Source: JANWZL01 sp037445185 (GTDB lineage Bacteria; Pseudomonadota; Gammaproteobacteria; Burkholderiales; Thiobacillaceae). From it: DNA of 15,722 nucleotides. The position numbers and the translations under genes are program-made. Shown piece after piece: positions 6,929 to 14,466 of this stretch; positions within the stretch are counted from its first letter, which is position 1, and each line of letters starts with the position of its first letter. Where the stretch lies: NCBI GenBank assembly GCA_037445185.1, contig JBBIKZ010000054.1:1-15722 (forward strand), written 5' to 3'. The notes under the pieces were generated by a model, which saw only the letters and a program-made list of their open reading frames with translations, did not search any database and had not been told where the DNA came from.

Positions 6929-7237
6929 TCATTCTTCATCGTCCAACTCTGGGTTCCAGCCATGCCCGCGCGCGCGCCGCATGGCCCAGTCGTAGAGCTC
7001 GGCATGGCGCGCCTGCAGATCGGGCGGCAGGCGGCTGGGCAGGTTGCCGTACTGGTCCCACTGCCGGTTGACCTGCTCCATGAGCTGCTGCATGCGCTGC
7101 AGGTCCCAGCCGGCGCAGTCCTCCTCGCGGGGGATCAGGCCGAACAGCCAGGCATCGAGCACCACCCGGCCCAGACCGGTGATGCCATGGCTGTCGTGCT
7201 CGAAACCCGGATAAACCTTGCGCGTGCCTGTACTCAT
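6929..7237 (-). CDS. Uncharacterised 102-residue protein coupled to a protease
   Basis: I do not recognise a family. The protein is soluble and rich in Trp, Arg, Asp and Glu. It has an N-terminal VYPGFEHDSHGITGLG stretch, a central helix-forming region (about residues 44-62) and an acidic tail (NPELDDEE). No membrane segment or catalytic motif is clear. Its ATG overlaps the TGA of the protease gene (ATGA at 7237-7234), so it is translationally coupled to it and is likely a partner, inhibitor or adaptor. sbtA starts 72 bases downstream on the same strand, which suggests, but does not prove, a link to carbon uptake. Confidence 0.75.
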   Translation of the reverse strand: MSTGTRKVYPGFEHDSHGITGLGRVVLDAWLFGLIPREEDCAGWDLQRMQQLMEQVNRQWDQYGNLPSRLPPDLQARHAELYDWAMRRARGHGWNPELDDEE

Positions 7238-8058
7238 TCCGTCCACCTGCGCAGATAGGCATCCATGACATCGATGACCGCCTGCGCCTTGATCACCAGA
7301 CCCAGGTCGATCATCTCCGAGCCCATGACCATGGAGGTGTTGTTCGCCGGCACCGGCACCGGCACCAGGTGGTTGGCCTCCTCGCGGAAGAACACCGCGG
7401 CCACCACGCCGGCGAAGAGGAACTTGCGCCCGGCGGCCTGGCTCGGGCGCAGGGTGTCTGGCTGGTAGACGAACACCGGGCTGCCGCTGGAGCCGGGATA
7501 CACCGCCGCGTCGATGAGGAATTCCGGCCGGCCCTCGAAGTCCAGGGCGATGGGCGTGGCGGTGGTGCCGCGGCGCAGGATGGGCATCAGGTTGACCTGG
7601 TCCCACACGCCGCTGGGGTAGCCGACGAAGAGCACTTCCTCCAGGGCGTCCAGGGCGCGCAGCTGGGCCGCGTCCGGGGCGAGCCGGCTGTCGATGACAT
7701 GGTAGTAGAGCTCCACCCCCTGCTCCCGCGCCGCCTGCTCCAGCGGCCGCATGGGGATGATGGCCAGATCGACCTCGGGGTCCGGGTGCATGAACCAGGC
7801 CTGCGGAAAGTCCTCGATGTTGAGCTGGAAACGCTGACCCAGGGCGGGCTGGCCGTTCTTCTTCTGGGTGAACACCAGGCCGCCGCGGCGCACGCCGTCC
7901 ACCAGGTGGCGGTTGGTGACGATGAAGGTCGTCGTGCCGCGGGCATGGGGGTGCGCGACCACGAACGCGGTGCCCGAGCCCTCGCTGCCGTCCTCCAGGA
8001 CCGTATCGACGCGGATGGTGTTGAACAGCAGCTTTTTGGTGATGGAGTTGATTTCCAT
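7234..8058 (-). CDS. Trypsin-like serine protease
   Basis: The protein of 274 residues has a complete chymotrypsin-fold catalytic triad: His 51 in IVTNRHLV, Asp 97 in EVDLAII and Ser 191 in YPGSSGSPVF. Other S1-like features are GSGTAFVV (27-34) before the His strand and VGYPSG (145-150). There is no signal peptide or membrane anchor, so it probably works in the cytoplasm, and there is no PDZ domain, so it is not DegP/HtrA. The ATG at 8058 is preferred. A GTG at 8073 would add five residues and has a weak GGA upstream. It is divergent from the LCIB-like carbonic anhydrase gene and coupled to the 102-residue protein, heading the strand that leads to sbtAB. Its substrate is unknown. Confidence 0.8.
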   Translation of the reverse strand: MEINSITKKLLFNTIRVDTVLEDGSEGSGTAFVVAHPHARGTTTFIVTNRHLVDGVRRGGLVFTQKKNGQPALGQRFQLNIEDFPQAWFMHPDPEVDLAIIPMRPLEQAAREQGVELYYHVIDSRLAPDAAQLRALDALEEVLFVGYPSGVWDQVNLMPILRRGTTATPIALDFEGRPEFLIDAAVYPGSSGSPVFVYQPDTLRPSQAAGRKFLFAGVVAAVFFREEANHLVPVPVPANNTSMVMGSEMIDLGLVIKAQAVIDVMDAYLRRWTE

Positions 8059-8124
8059 GGCGTATGCCCGCACGGACGTCCAGGGGGCATCGGAACCGGA
8101 CGCCCCAGCCCTCGACGCAGCCTG

Positions 8125-8134
8125 ATAGTATAAC
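8125..8134. promoter_or_regulatory. Possible divergent -10 region between protease and carbonic anhydrase genes
   Basis: The 101 bases between the divergent genes hold one A/T-rich island. TATAAC (8129-8134) reads on the plus strand, about 25 bases before the carbonic anhydrase ATG, and TATACT reads on the minus strand from the same bases. No convincing -35 box is seen on either side, so these may be activator-dependent promoters. A LysR-type regulator would be a natural candidate. Confidence 0.3.
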
Positions 8135-8159
8135 CCTATTCGCGACCTCGCCTCACGTC

Positions 8160-9308
8160 ATGTTCTCGCAACGCGCCAGCATCGCCACCGCCCTGCGCCG
8201 CTTCCAACTGGAAGGACGCATGCTCTGCTACAGCAGCTTCACCCCCAGGCTGTACAACTGGTGCCTCGCACTGGGCTTCACCCCGGGCAAGATCATGCCC
8301 TCGCGCGCCTTCTGCTCGGACGAGAGCCAAGGCTTTCCCATCATCCTCATCACCAAGCACTTCGGGGCCTTTCCCTTCAACCACGGACGCGTGGGCGGCA
8401 TCGTCTCCGTCGACCGGCACGGCCCCTACGCGGAGCACGGCCAGGATCTGGTGCTGGTCCAGGCCAGCCACGTCGGCTACGACCCGGCCACCGGCGAGTT
8501 CGGGGTCTATCGGCGGCTGCACACCGAGCACGGCGACAACACCTGCTCCTGCGGCAAGATCGGCCTCATCCTGGCCGGCTACCGCAAGGACTACCACTAC
8601 GCCCGCGACAACATCCGCCTGTTGCGCCACGCCGGCCAGCCCGCCGTCCTGATCGACAACCAGCTGCTGTCGCGGGGGCGGACCCAGGGCCTGTTCCTGG
8701 TCATGGAGAATCTGATCGAGGGCGCCGAGGGGCGCAACCTGCCGCCCCCGCTGGACGCACGCAGCACGGGCGTGGTCTATGCCGCCGCCCGCCGCCTCGT
8801 CGCGCGCATCGGCGAGCAGGCCTGGCCGGCCGTGGGCAGTGTGGCCATCGGCACGCAACTGCTGGCCGAAGACTTTTTCTTCCAGCGCGACTGGAGCGGC
8901 ACCGATCTGTCGCAGAACCAGTTGGAGCGCAATCTGATCAACCCCATGCCGTGGATCCTCACCTCCCGGCACCCCCTGCTGACCGCGGCCTGCGCCAACA
9001 CCATGGTGGAATATGACCGCACCTACCACAGCCTGGCGCAGGCTGGCGCCATGCAGGGGAAGAACCTCCTCTTCCTGGCCGGCGTCAACATCGACATCTC
9101 GCCCTCCCACGGCGAGACCTTCCCCCTCACCAAGTTCGTGCCCTGGGCCGCCTATGTGCAGCGGGCCGACGGCACACGCGAGCTGTTGGAACAGGCGGAG
9201 GTGTACGCGCGGCTCAACGCCCACTCGAGCGAAAACCCGGCGCAGGTCAGCCTCGACCAGCCCATCGAGGCCATGGCCGGACAGCGCGAGGTCCAGGTGC
9301 GCCTCTGA
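8160..9308 (+). CDS. LCIB-like (theta-class) carbonic anhydrase family protein
   Basis: The 382-residue protein shows the order of metal and active-site motifs of the algal LCIB/LCIC family. CSDE (Cys 52, Asp 54) corresponds to the CRDE motif, VQASHVGYDPATGEFG (His 104) to the PHIAID-GVVG segment, and TCSCGKIGLIL (Cys 131) to the AACGAL segment. Cys, His and Cys bind zinc in characterised theta-class enzymes, with the Asp two residues after the first Cys in the active site. These enzymes interconvert CO2 and bicarbonate. No signal peptide is seen, so it is probably cytoplasmic. Residues beyond about 160 form an extra region I cannot assign. The ATG at 8160 is chosen, although an ATG at 8220 has a better ribosome binding site (GGAAGGA) and would keep all motifs. 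It is divergent from the protease-sbtAB strand. Confidence 0.72.
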   Translation: MFSQRASIATALRRFQLEGRMLCYSSFTPRLYNWCLALGFTPGKIMPSRAFCSDESQGFPIILITKHFGAFPFNHGRVGGIVSVDRHGPYAEHGQDLVLVQASHVGYDPATGEFGVYRRLHTEHGDNTCSCGKIGLILAGYRKDYHYARDNIRLLRHAGQPAVLIDNQLLSRGRTQGLFLVMENLIEGAEGRNLPPPLDARSTGVVYAAARRLVARIGEQAWPAVGSVAIGTQLLAEDFFFQRDWSGTDLSQNQLERNLINPMPWILTSRHPLLTAACANTMVEYDRTYHSLAQAGAMQGKNLLFLAGVNIDISPSHGETFPLTKFVPWAAYVQRADGTRELLEQAEVYARLNAHSSENPAQVSLDQPIEAMAGQREVQVRL

Positions 9309-9321
9309 CGCGGCCGTTGGC

Positions 9322-9344
9322 GCCGCGGGCGCGTGCGCCGCGGC
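9322..9344. terminator. GC hairpin between convergent genes
   Basis: GCCGCGG (9322-9328) pairs with CCGCGGC (9338-9344) around a 9-base loop in the 39-base gap between the LCIB-like gene and bioD. There is no T run on either side, so it is at best a weak, bidirectional terminator. Confidence 0.3.
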
Positions 9345-9347
9345 GGA

Positions 9348-10025
9348 TCAGCGTGCCACCCAGGTGGCGAGGGCGTCGAAATCGCCCGGTCCGTGCCCAT
9401 CGGCGCCGTGGCCGAAGGGGATGACCTCCCGCCCGAGCCAGCGGCGCAGGTCCGCCGCGTTGTCGAGCAGGGGGTCGCCCGGCGCGACGACCCGGTTGAG
9501 CACCACGCCGGCGAGCACGAGCCCGCGCCGTTCGATCGCCTCGGCCGTGACCAGGACCTGATGGATGGCCCCGAGGCGGTCGGCGGCGACGAGCAGCACG
9601 GGCAGCCGCAAGGCGCGGGCGAGATCGGCGTTGAGGCCGTCGGCGGCGATCGGCGAGAGAAAGCCGCCCGCCCCTTCGACGAGCAGGAAGTCGCCCGGCT
9701 CGACCCCCTCGCGACAGACGGCGATGAGATCGGCCAGGCCGTAGCCGACCCCCTCCAGCCGGGCCGCCCGCTCGGGCGAGAGGGCGGCGTGCAGGCGGTA
9801 GCGGCAGATGCGCGCCAGGGGCTCGGCTTCACCGAGGCAGGCCCGGTAGGCGGCGGCATCCGCCGGCAGGCATTCGCCATCGACGAGGGCGCAGCCCGAC
9901 TCCACCGGCTTGCGCGCCCGCACGCGCCAGCCCCGGCCCTGCAGCCAGGCCGCGAGTCGCGTCCCGACATAGGTCTTGCCCACGCCGGTGTCGGTGCCGG
10001 TGATGAAAAGGCCGCGCCCGCTCAT
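9348..10025 (-). CDS. bioD: Dethiobiotin synthetase
   Basis: The 225-residue protein has the BioD P-loop FITGTDTGVGKT (7-18), the KPVESG motif (39-44) whose lysine contacts the substrate, and VEGAGGFLSPI (116-126). BioD is a cytoplasmic enzyme that closes the ureido ring of dethiobiotin from 7,8-diaminopelargonate, CO2 and ATP, the penultimate step of biotin synthesis. Its ATG overlaps the TGA of the upstream membrane hydrolase gene (ATGA), so it is translationally coupled and last in the minus-strand run. The rest of the bio operon (bioA, B, F, C, H) is not nearby, so bioD has been separated from its usual partners. Confidence 0.92.
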   Translation of the reverse strand: MSGRGLFITGTDTGVGKTYVGTRLAAWLQGRGWRVRARKPVESGCALVDGECLPADAAAYRACLGEAEPLARICRYRLHAALSPERAARLEGVGYGLADLIAVCREGVEPGDFLLVEGAGGFLSPIAADGLNADLARALRLPVLLVAADRLGAIHQVLVTAEAIERRGLVLAGVVLNRVVAPGDPLLDNAADLRRWLGREVIPFGHGADGHGPGDFDALATWVAR

Positions 10026-10843
10026 GACGAGGTCGGATCGGCCATCGGCCGGCGCAGGCGCAGCCAGCGGTAGGCCCAGTACGCCCCCAGCGCGGCCAGC
10101 CCGTGCTTGAGGGTGTGGCCGGAGACGAGGCCGGTCCACTCCAGGATGGCACGGTCGAGCCATTCCGCCAGCAGGGCGGCGGCGTAGAAGGCGAACACCA
10201 CGGGTACGTCCGCGCTGCGGCTGTAGCGCGGCGGGGTGCGCCAGACGAGGAGCAGGATGAGCAGCACGGGCCAGAACTGCACATAGCCCCAGGCGCGCAG
10301 GTCGCCGCGCCCGGCCAGTTCGCTCGCGTACCAGTACAGCACCGCCGCCGCGCCCAGGGCCTGCAGCCAGGGCAGGGTCATGAGGCCCAGGCGCGGGCCG
10401 AGGCGCTCGCCCAGGTGGATGGCGAGCCAGGCCATGAAGACCACGCTCATCGCCAGGCGATCGACCATCAGGCCGGCGTTGTCCGGCGCCAGGTGATACC
10501 AGGCCGAGGCCGGGCCGAGGAGGACGAGGCCGAGGAAAAAGACGGACCAGGGCACGCGCTCGCGCGGGTCGAGGAACAGGGGGGCGCGCGTCCCGGCGAG
10601 GCGGATCACCCCCAGCAGCCCGACCAGGCTGAAGGCGAGGTTGGAGGCGACATCGGCGAAATTGGGCACGCCCAGCCAGGCCCGCCGGTCGGCGAAGTCG
10701 TGATACTCGGGCCACTGGGCGACGGGCGGGACGAACAGGGCCACGGCGGCGGCGACAGTCAGGCTCAGGCCGAGCGTCCAGCCGCAGGGACGGCTGCACA
10801 GGCCGGCCCGCGCGGGAGGTCCCGCCGACGTCAGGGATTGCAT
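10022..10843 (-). CDS. CREST-superfamily membrane hydrolase (alkaline ceramidase-like)
   Basis: The 273-residue protein has about seven membrane segments. The signature residues of the CREST/alkaline ceramidase superfamily are in order: NFADVASNLAF (61-71), SAWYH with Ser 113 and His 117, VDRLAM with Asp 128, and SGHTLKHGLAALGAYW with His 243 and His 247. In characterised members the histidines and aspartate bind a zinc ion that cleaves amide bonds in lipids; bacterial members are mostly unstudied. Its start overlaps the DUF6671-like gene by 13 bases, and its stop overlaps the bioD start by 4. It therefore sits in a coupled trio whose shared purpose is not obvious. Confidence 0.75.
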   Translation of the reverse strand: MQSLTSAGPPARAGLCSRPCGWTLGLSLTVAAAVALFVPPVAQWPEYHDFADRRAWLGVPNFADVASNLAFSLVGLLGVIRLAGTRAPLFLDPRERVPWSVFFLGLVLLGPASAWYHLAPDNAGLMVDRLAMSVVFMAWLAIHLGERLGPRLGLMTLPWLQALGAAAVLYWYASELAGRGDLRAWGYVQFWPVLLILLLVWRTPPRYSRSADVPVVFAFYAAALLAEWLDRAILEWTGLVSGHTLKHGLAALGAYWAYRWLRLRRPMADPTSS

Positions 10844-11718
10844 AGGTCGCAGCGCTCCGGATCGGCGCGGGCCTCGCCCGGTAAGGGGCGGGTCTCGCGG
10901 TGGGGACACTTGAGACAGGCCCAGACCTCGGCGCGCGGCTCGCGGGTGGGGGCGCCGCAGTCGGCACAGGGCAATCCCGGGATGCGCTCCGACAGCGCGT
11001 AGCCCGGCGTGCCGCAGGCGGGGCAGCGCGACAGCAGGCGGGCGGCCAGGTCTGCGGCGGCCTGCGCAATCATGGCCATGCGCGTGGGGTTGGCATGGGC
11101 GCGCAAATCGCTCTCCAGGAACACAGCACCGCTGACCGACTGTGCCCGCGCCCAGCGCCAGGCCGCCTCGAGCCCGGCCCAATCGGCGATGCCCTTGCGC
11201 AGGCGGGGATCGTCCTCGCCCTCGGGCCGCACTACCAGCTGGTGCTCGGGAAAGCCGGCCGCGCGGGCGAAGGCCTCGACCCCGGCCCAGTCCGTCACCC
11301 GGCGATGGTGATGGCACGCCCGGCCGTGGGCGCGGCCGACGACCTCCAGCCCCGTCTCCGCATCGATGAAGACCAGGATTTCCCAGTTCCAGGGAAAGAG
11401 CCCCGTGAGCGAGTCGGGGCCGAAGGCCCCCTCGCTGCCCAGGCCCAGGGGCGAGCCGGACAGCTCCATGCCGATGCGCGCCTTGCGTCGGGCGGCCTCG
11501 AGCTGGGTGCCGGCGCGGAGGATGTCGCGGGTGAAGGTGCCGAGCCGGTCGGTGTCGAAGCCTGCCACCCGCTCCACGCGGCAGCCCAGCGCGGGCTCCA
11601 GCGCGGGGGCGATCACCCGTTCCTTGCCGTGCTGTGTCAGCAGGGCGAGGCGGCGGCCGGCATAGGGCCGCTCTGCGTCCATTGGGGCGGGTGCGGCGGG
11701 GGCCGGCACGGCGTCCAT
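10831..11718 (-). CDS. DUF6671-like protein with C-terminal zinc ribbons
   Basis: The protein has up to 295 residues; a second ATG at codon 13 (MDAERPYAGRR) may be the true start. The N-terminal part has ALLTQHGKERVIAPAL (25-40) and VAGFDTDRLGTFTRDI (51-66), which I associate with the DUF6671 family of unknown function. The C-terminus carries four CxxC pairs: CPAC (232-235), CADC (251-254), CLKC (268-271) and CDLC (290-293), enough for two zinc ribbons. It has no membrane segments. It begins 3 bases after the yqaA stop and overlaps the CREST hydrolase start. No function is known, and the zinc ribbons suggest nucleic-acid or protein binding. Confidence 0.7.
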   Translation of the reverse strand: MDAVPAPAAPAPMDAERPYAGRRLALLTQHGKERVIAPALEPALGCRVERVAGFDTDRLGTFTRDILRAGTQLEAARRKARIGMELSGSPLGLGSEGAFGPDSLTGLFPWNWEILVFIDAETGLEVVGRAHGRACHHHRRVTDWAGVEAFARAAGFPEHQLVVRPEGEDDPRLRKGIADWAGLEAAWRWARAQSVSGAVFLESDLRAHANPTRMAMIAQAAADLAARLLSRCPACGTPGYALSERIPGLPCADCGAPTREPRAEVWACLKCPHRETRPLPGEARADPERCDLCNP

Positions 11719-11721
11719 GTC

Positions 11722-12303
11722 TCAACGCTGCATGAAGAGCAGGGCCAGGGCCACCGCCGCCACGACGGCCCAGCCCAGGCGGTCGACATAGCGGTGCAGC
11801 ATCGCCTCCATGCGCGCGCCGCCCCAGCGCATGGGCCCCGCCACGAGATAGAAGCGCGCGCCGCGGCCAATCAGCGAGGCGAGCGCAAAGGGCACGAGCG
11901 CCATGGACAGCACCCCGACGGCGATGGTGAACACCTTGTAAGGGATGGGCGAGAAGCCGGCGACGAACACCGCCCAGAAGCCGTAGCGGCCGAACCACTC
12001 CACCGCCTGCTGGTAGCCCTGCCAGTACCTTGGCCGCGCCGCGAGCCAAGGCTGGATGAGGTCGAAGGCGAAGTGGCCGATGGCGTAGCCGAACAGCCCG
12101 CCCGCCACCGAGGCAGCCGTGGTGATCAGGGCCAGGCGCCAGGCGCGCTCGGGCCGGGCGAGCGCCATCGGCGCCAGCATGACGTCCGGCGGGACCGGGG
12201 AAAAGGAGGACTCGGCGAAGGACAGGCCGCCCAGATACCAGGGCGCCCGGGGGTGGCGCGACCAGGTCATGACGCGCCGGTAGAGGGGGAAGAAGATGCG
12301 CAA
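11722..12303 (-). CDS. yqaA: YqaA/DedA-family inner-membrane protein
   Basis: The 193-residue protein shows the short SNARE-associated (VTT/DedA) domain of YqaA: an early Glu (31) with PVPPDVMLAPMAL (37-49), a GGLFGYAIGH helix (68-77) and the re-entrant-loop motif FSPIPYKVFTIAVG (117-130). A last membrane helix (176-191) follows. Related DedA proteins act in undecaprenyl-phosphate and phospholipid translocation, but the role of YqaA is not settled. The gene is 3 bases after the TerB-DUF697 gene and 3 bases before the DUF6671-like gene, so it is in the middle of an operon. Confidence 0.85.
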   Translation of the reverse strand: MRIFFPLYRRVMTWSRHPRAPWYLGGLSFAESSFSPVPPDVMLAPMALARPERAWRLALITTAASVAGGLFGYAIGHFAFDLIQPWLAARPRYWQGYQQAVEWFGRYGFWAVFVAGFSPIPYKVFTIAVGVLSMALVPFALASLIGRGARFYLVAGPMRWGGARMEAMLHRYVDRLGWAVVAAVALALLFMQR

Positions 12304-12306
12304 GGC

Positions 12307-13272
12307 TCAGCCCCCTCTGACCAGGGCCATGACCTTGGCGGCATCGAGGCCGCGTGCGGTCTCCTCGATCTGCGGCAGGTAGTTCGCCTGCATCGCCTTG
12401 GCCGGCCCGAGCAGTTCCTGGAAGGTCTGCCTGAGCAGCGCGGCGCTCATCTGCCGGCCGCCGGCGTAATAGCGCTTGGCGACCTGGCCCAGGGCATAGG
12501 TGGTGGCGAAGGAGAAGGCCATGCCGGTGGCCACCCCGCCCAGCTTGCCCAGGGTCTTGCCGCCGGCCTTACCGAGGAGCCCCGCGAGCAGCTTGCGGCC
12601 GAACTGCTCCAGGTACTGCGAGGTGAGGCCGACGCCGGCGGTGGCCAGGAATTCGCGGATATGGCCCTGGTCGAGCGTCACCCCGTGCGCCTTGCCGATG
12701 CCGTAGACCATCTTGATCTGCAGCGGGATGATGGCGACCGAGGCCCAGGACTGCGGCAGCAGCTCCAGGGCGCCGTTGAGGATGGCGTAGTTGAGTATGC
12801 TGCGGTCCAGCTCCGCCTCGGACACGTTGGGCAAGGCCGCCACCACCGGGCCGGCCGCCGGCGTCGAGGCGGTCGCGGCGGGGGCGGCCGCGGTGAGGCG
12901 GACGATGTCCTCCACCTCCGCCTCGTACCGCGCGGCCTCGCCCGGGGCGATGCCGAGCGCCGCCTCGAGTTCGTCGAGAAAACGCCGCTCGGCCGCGTTG
13001 GTCGCGCCGTCGGCGTCGCACACCCCCACCGCCATCTCGTAGGCGAGCAAACGGTGTTCAGGCTCGGTCAGGCCCCGCACGGCCTCCTCCAGGCTCAGGC
13101 GCTTGAGCAGGACGTCCTGATAGAGCCGGGTGAGGTCGGGCCTGCCCGCCTCGCCGGCGAGCGATTCGGCCATGCCGCGGATGTGTTCGCGCTCGCGCTC
13201 GTCCTTGGCACCGTCGGCGAAGGCGGCGAAAAGGGCGATGGCGAGCAGGCTGCGCTGTTGTTCCGTATTCAT
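12307..13272 (-). CDS. TerB-like and DUF697-like fusion protein
   Basis: The protein has 321 residues. The N-terminal 120 form an acidic all-helical domain like TerB (DGAKDEREREHIRGMA and DADGATNAAERRFLDELE, two related D-G-x3-x-ER repeats with possible metal-binding acidic turns). An Ala/Pro linker spans about 128-150. Residues 155-275 (LDRSILNYAILNGALELLPQ, then a hydrophobic segment, then a glycine-rich membrane-prone stretch) resemble DUF697, the domain found with YcjF-like GTPases. The ATG at 13272 is used; a longer frame to 13404 has no support. Nothing here shows a GTPase domain. It may sense stress or metals at the membrane, which is inference from domain families only. Confidence 0.65.
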   Translation of the reverse strand: MNTEQQRSLLAIALFAAFADGAKDEREREHIRGMAESLAGEAGRPDLTRLYQDVLLKRLSLEEAVRGLTEPEHRLLAYEMAVGVCDADGATNAAERRFLDELEAALGIAPGEAARYEAEVEDIVRLTAAAPAATASTPAAGPVVAALPNVSEAELDRSILNYAILNGALELLPQSWASVAIIPLQIKMVYGIGKAHGVTLDQGHIREFLATAGVGLTSQYLEQFGRKLLAGLLGKAGGKTLGKLGGVATGMAFSFATTYALGQVAKRYYAGGRQMSAALLRQTFQELLGPAKAMQANYLPQIEETARGLDAAKVMALVRGG

Positions 13273-13408
13273 CCTCGTGTTCCGTGGAGGGTGGTCGACA
13301 CCCGATGAGATCGCAGCGTCGGCGGGCGGTTCACATGCGCTGCCCACACCCGGGCGGCGATGACGACACGCAAGACGATACCGGGAAACACAGCGGGAAG
13401 GCACTGCA

Positions 13409-14446
13409 TCACGTCTGGGGCTGACGCTCGATCAACATGGCATCGCCGTAGCTGTAGAAACGATAGCGGCCCGCCACCGCATGGGCATAGGCCGCGCGCA
13501 TGAGCGCCACGCCGCCGAAGGCATAGACCAGCATGAGCAGGGTCGAGCGCGGCAGGTGGAAGTTGGTGATGAGCCGGTCCACCACGCGGAAGCGGTAGCC
13601 CGGGGTGATGTAGAGATCGGTCTCCCCCGTCCCGGCATCGAGCCGCCCCTCGGCATCGGCCGCCGCCTCCAGGGTGCGCAGGCTGGTGGTACCCACCGCC
13701 AGGACGCGCCCGCCCCGCGCCCGGGTGGCCTCGACGGCGGCCACCGTCTCGGGTGGCACCGCGTACCATTCGCTGTGCATGCGGTGGGCGCGGATGTCCT
13801 CCACCCGCACCGGCTGAAAGGTGCCGGCGCCCACGTGCAGGGTCACGCGCGCCGTCTCCACGCCGGCGGCGCGCAGCCGCTCGAGCATGGCCGCGTCGAA
13901 GTGCAGGCCCGCGGTGGGGGCCGCCACCGAGCCGGGCTCGCGCGCATAGACCGTCTGGTAGCGCGCCTCGTCCTCCTGCGCTGCAGTCCGCTCGATATAG
14001 GGGGGGAGGGGCACTTCGCCATGGGCGTCGAGCCAGTCCAGCACGCTGCGTGCAGGGTCGAAAGAGAGCCGAAAAAATTCGCCTTCCCGTCCCTCCACGC
14101 GCGCCTCGATGGCGTCGGCGAGGATGAGGCGGGTGCCCGGTCTGGGCTTCTTGCTCACGCGCAGATGCACCAGGGCCTCGTGCGCGCCGAGGATGCGCTC
14201 GATGAGCACCTCCACCCTGCCGCCGCTCGCCTTCTGCCCGCGCAGGCGGGCCTTGATCACCCGGCTGTCGTTGAACACCAGCAAGTCCCCCGCCCGCATG
14301 AGTTGCGGCAGGTCGGCGAAGCGGCGGTCGTCGAGGCGGCCGGTGGGTGCGTCCACATGCAGCAGGCGGCTGCTGCCGCGTTCCGGCAGGGGGTGCAGCG
14401 CGATGAGCTCCCGGGGCAGGTGGTAGTCGAATTCGCTGATGTGCAT
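13409..14446 (-). CDS. queA: S-adenosylmethionine:tRNA ribosyltransferase-isomerase
   Basis: The 345-residue, full-length QueA has FNDSRVIKAR (58-67), APTAGLHF (176-183), LHVGAGTFQPV (203-213), VGTTSLRTLE (251-260), NFHLPRSTLLMLV (295-307) and YRFYSYGDAMLI (328-339). It transfers ribose from S-adenosylmethionine to preQ1 at position 34 of tRNAs with GUN anticodons, giving epoxyqueuosine. The ATG at 14446 gives the conserved MHISEFDYHLP start. The usual downstream neighbour tgt is not present; the TerB-DUF697 gene follows after 136 bases with no clear promoter in the gap. The broken cbbR-like gene ends 20 bases upstream on the same strand. Confidence 0.95.
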   Translation of the reverse strand: MHISEFDYHLPRELIALHPLPERGSSRLLHVDAPTGRLDDRRFADLPQLMRAGDLLVFNDSRVIKARLRGQKASGGRVEVLIERILGAHEALVHLRVSKKPRPGTRLILADAIEARVEGREGEFFRLSFDPARSVLDWLDAHGEVPLPPYIERTAAQEDEARYQTVYAREPGSVAAPTAGLHFDAAMLERLRAAGVETARVTLHVGAGTFQPVRVEDIRAHRMHSEWYAVPPETVAAVEATRARGGRVLAVGTTSLRTLEAAADAEGRLDAGTGETDLYITPGYRFRVVDRLITNFHLPRSTLLMLVYAFGGVALMRAAYAHAVAGRYRFYSYGDAMLIERQPQT

Positions 14447-14466
14447 GGCTTGCGGCTGCGCGCCCT

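Noticed and set aside
8064..8159. Longer start for the LCIB-like gene
   Set aside because: It would overlap the divergent promoter region and adds a Pro/Ser/Thr-rich stretch with no family resemblance.
10026..11069. N-terminal extension of the bioD frame to a 573-codon protein
   Set aside because: The extension overlaps the CREST hydrolase gene out of frame and is Arg/Pro-rich. BioD is complete from the ATG at 10025.
10900..13308. Plus-strand open frame of 802 codons
   Set aside because: It is antisense to three well-supported genes (DUF6671-like, yqaA, TerB-DUF697) and arises from high GC. No recognisable protein features.
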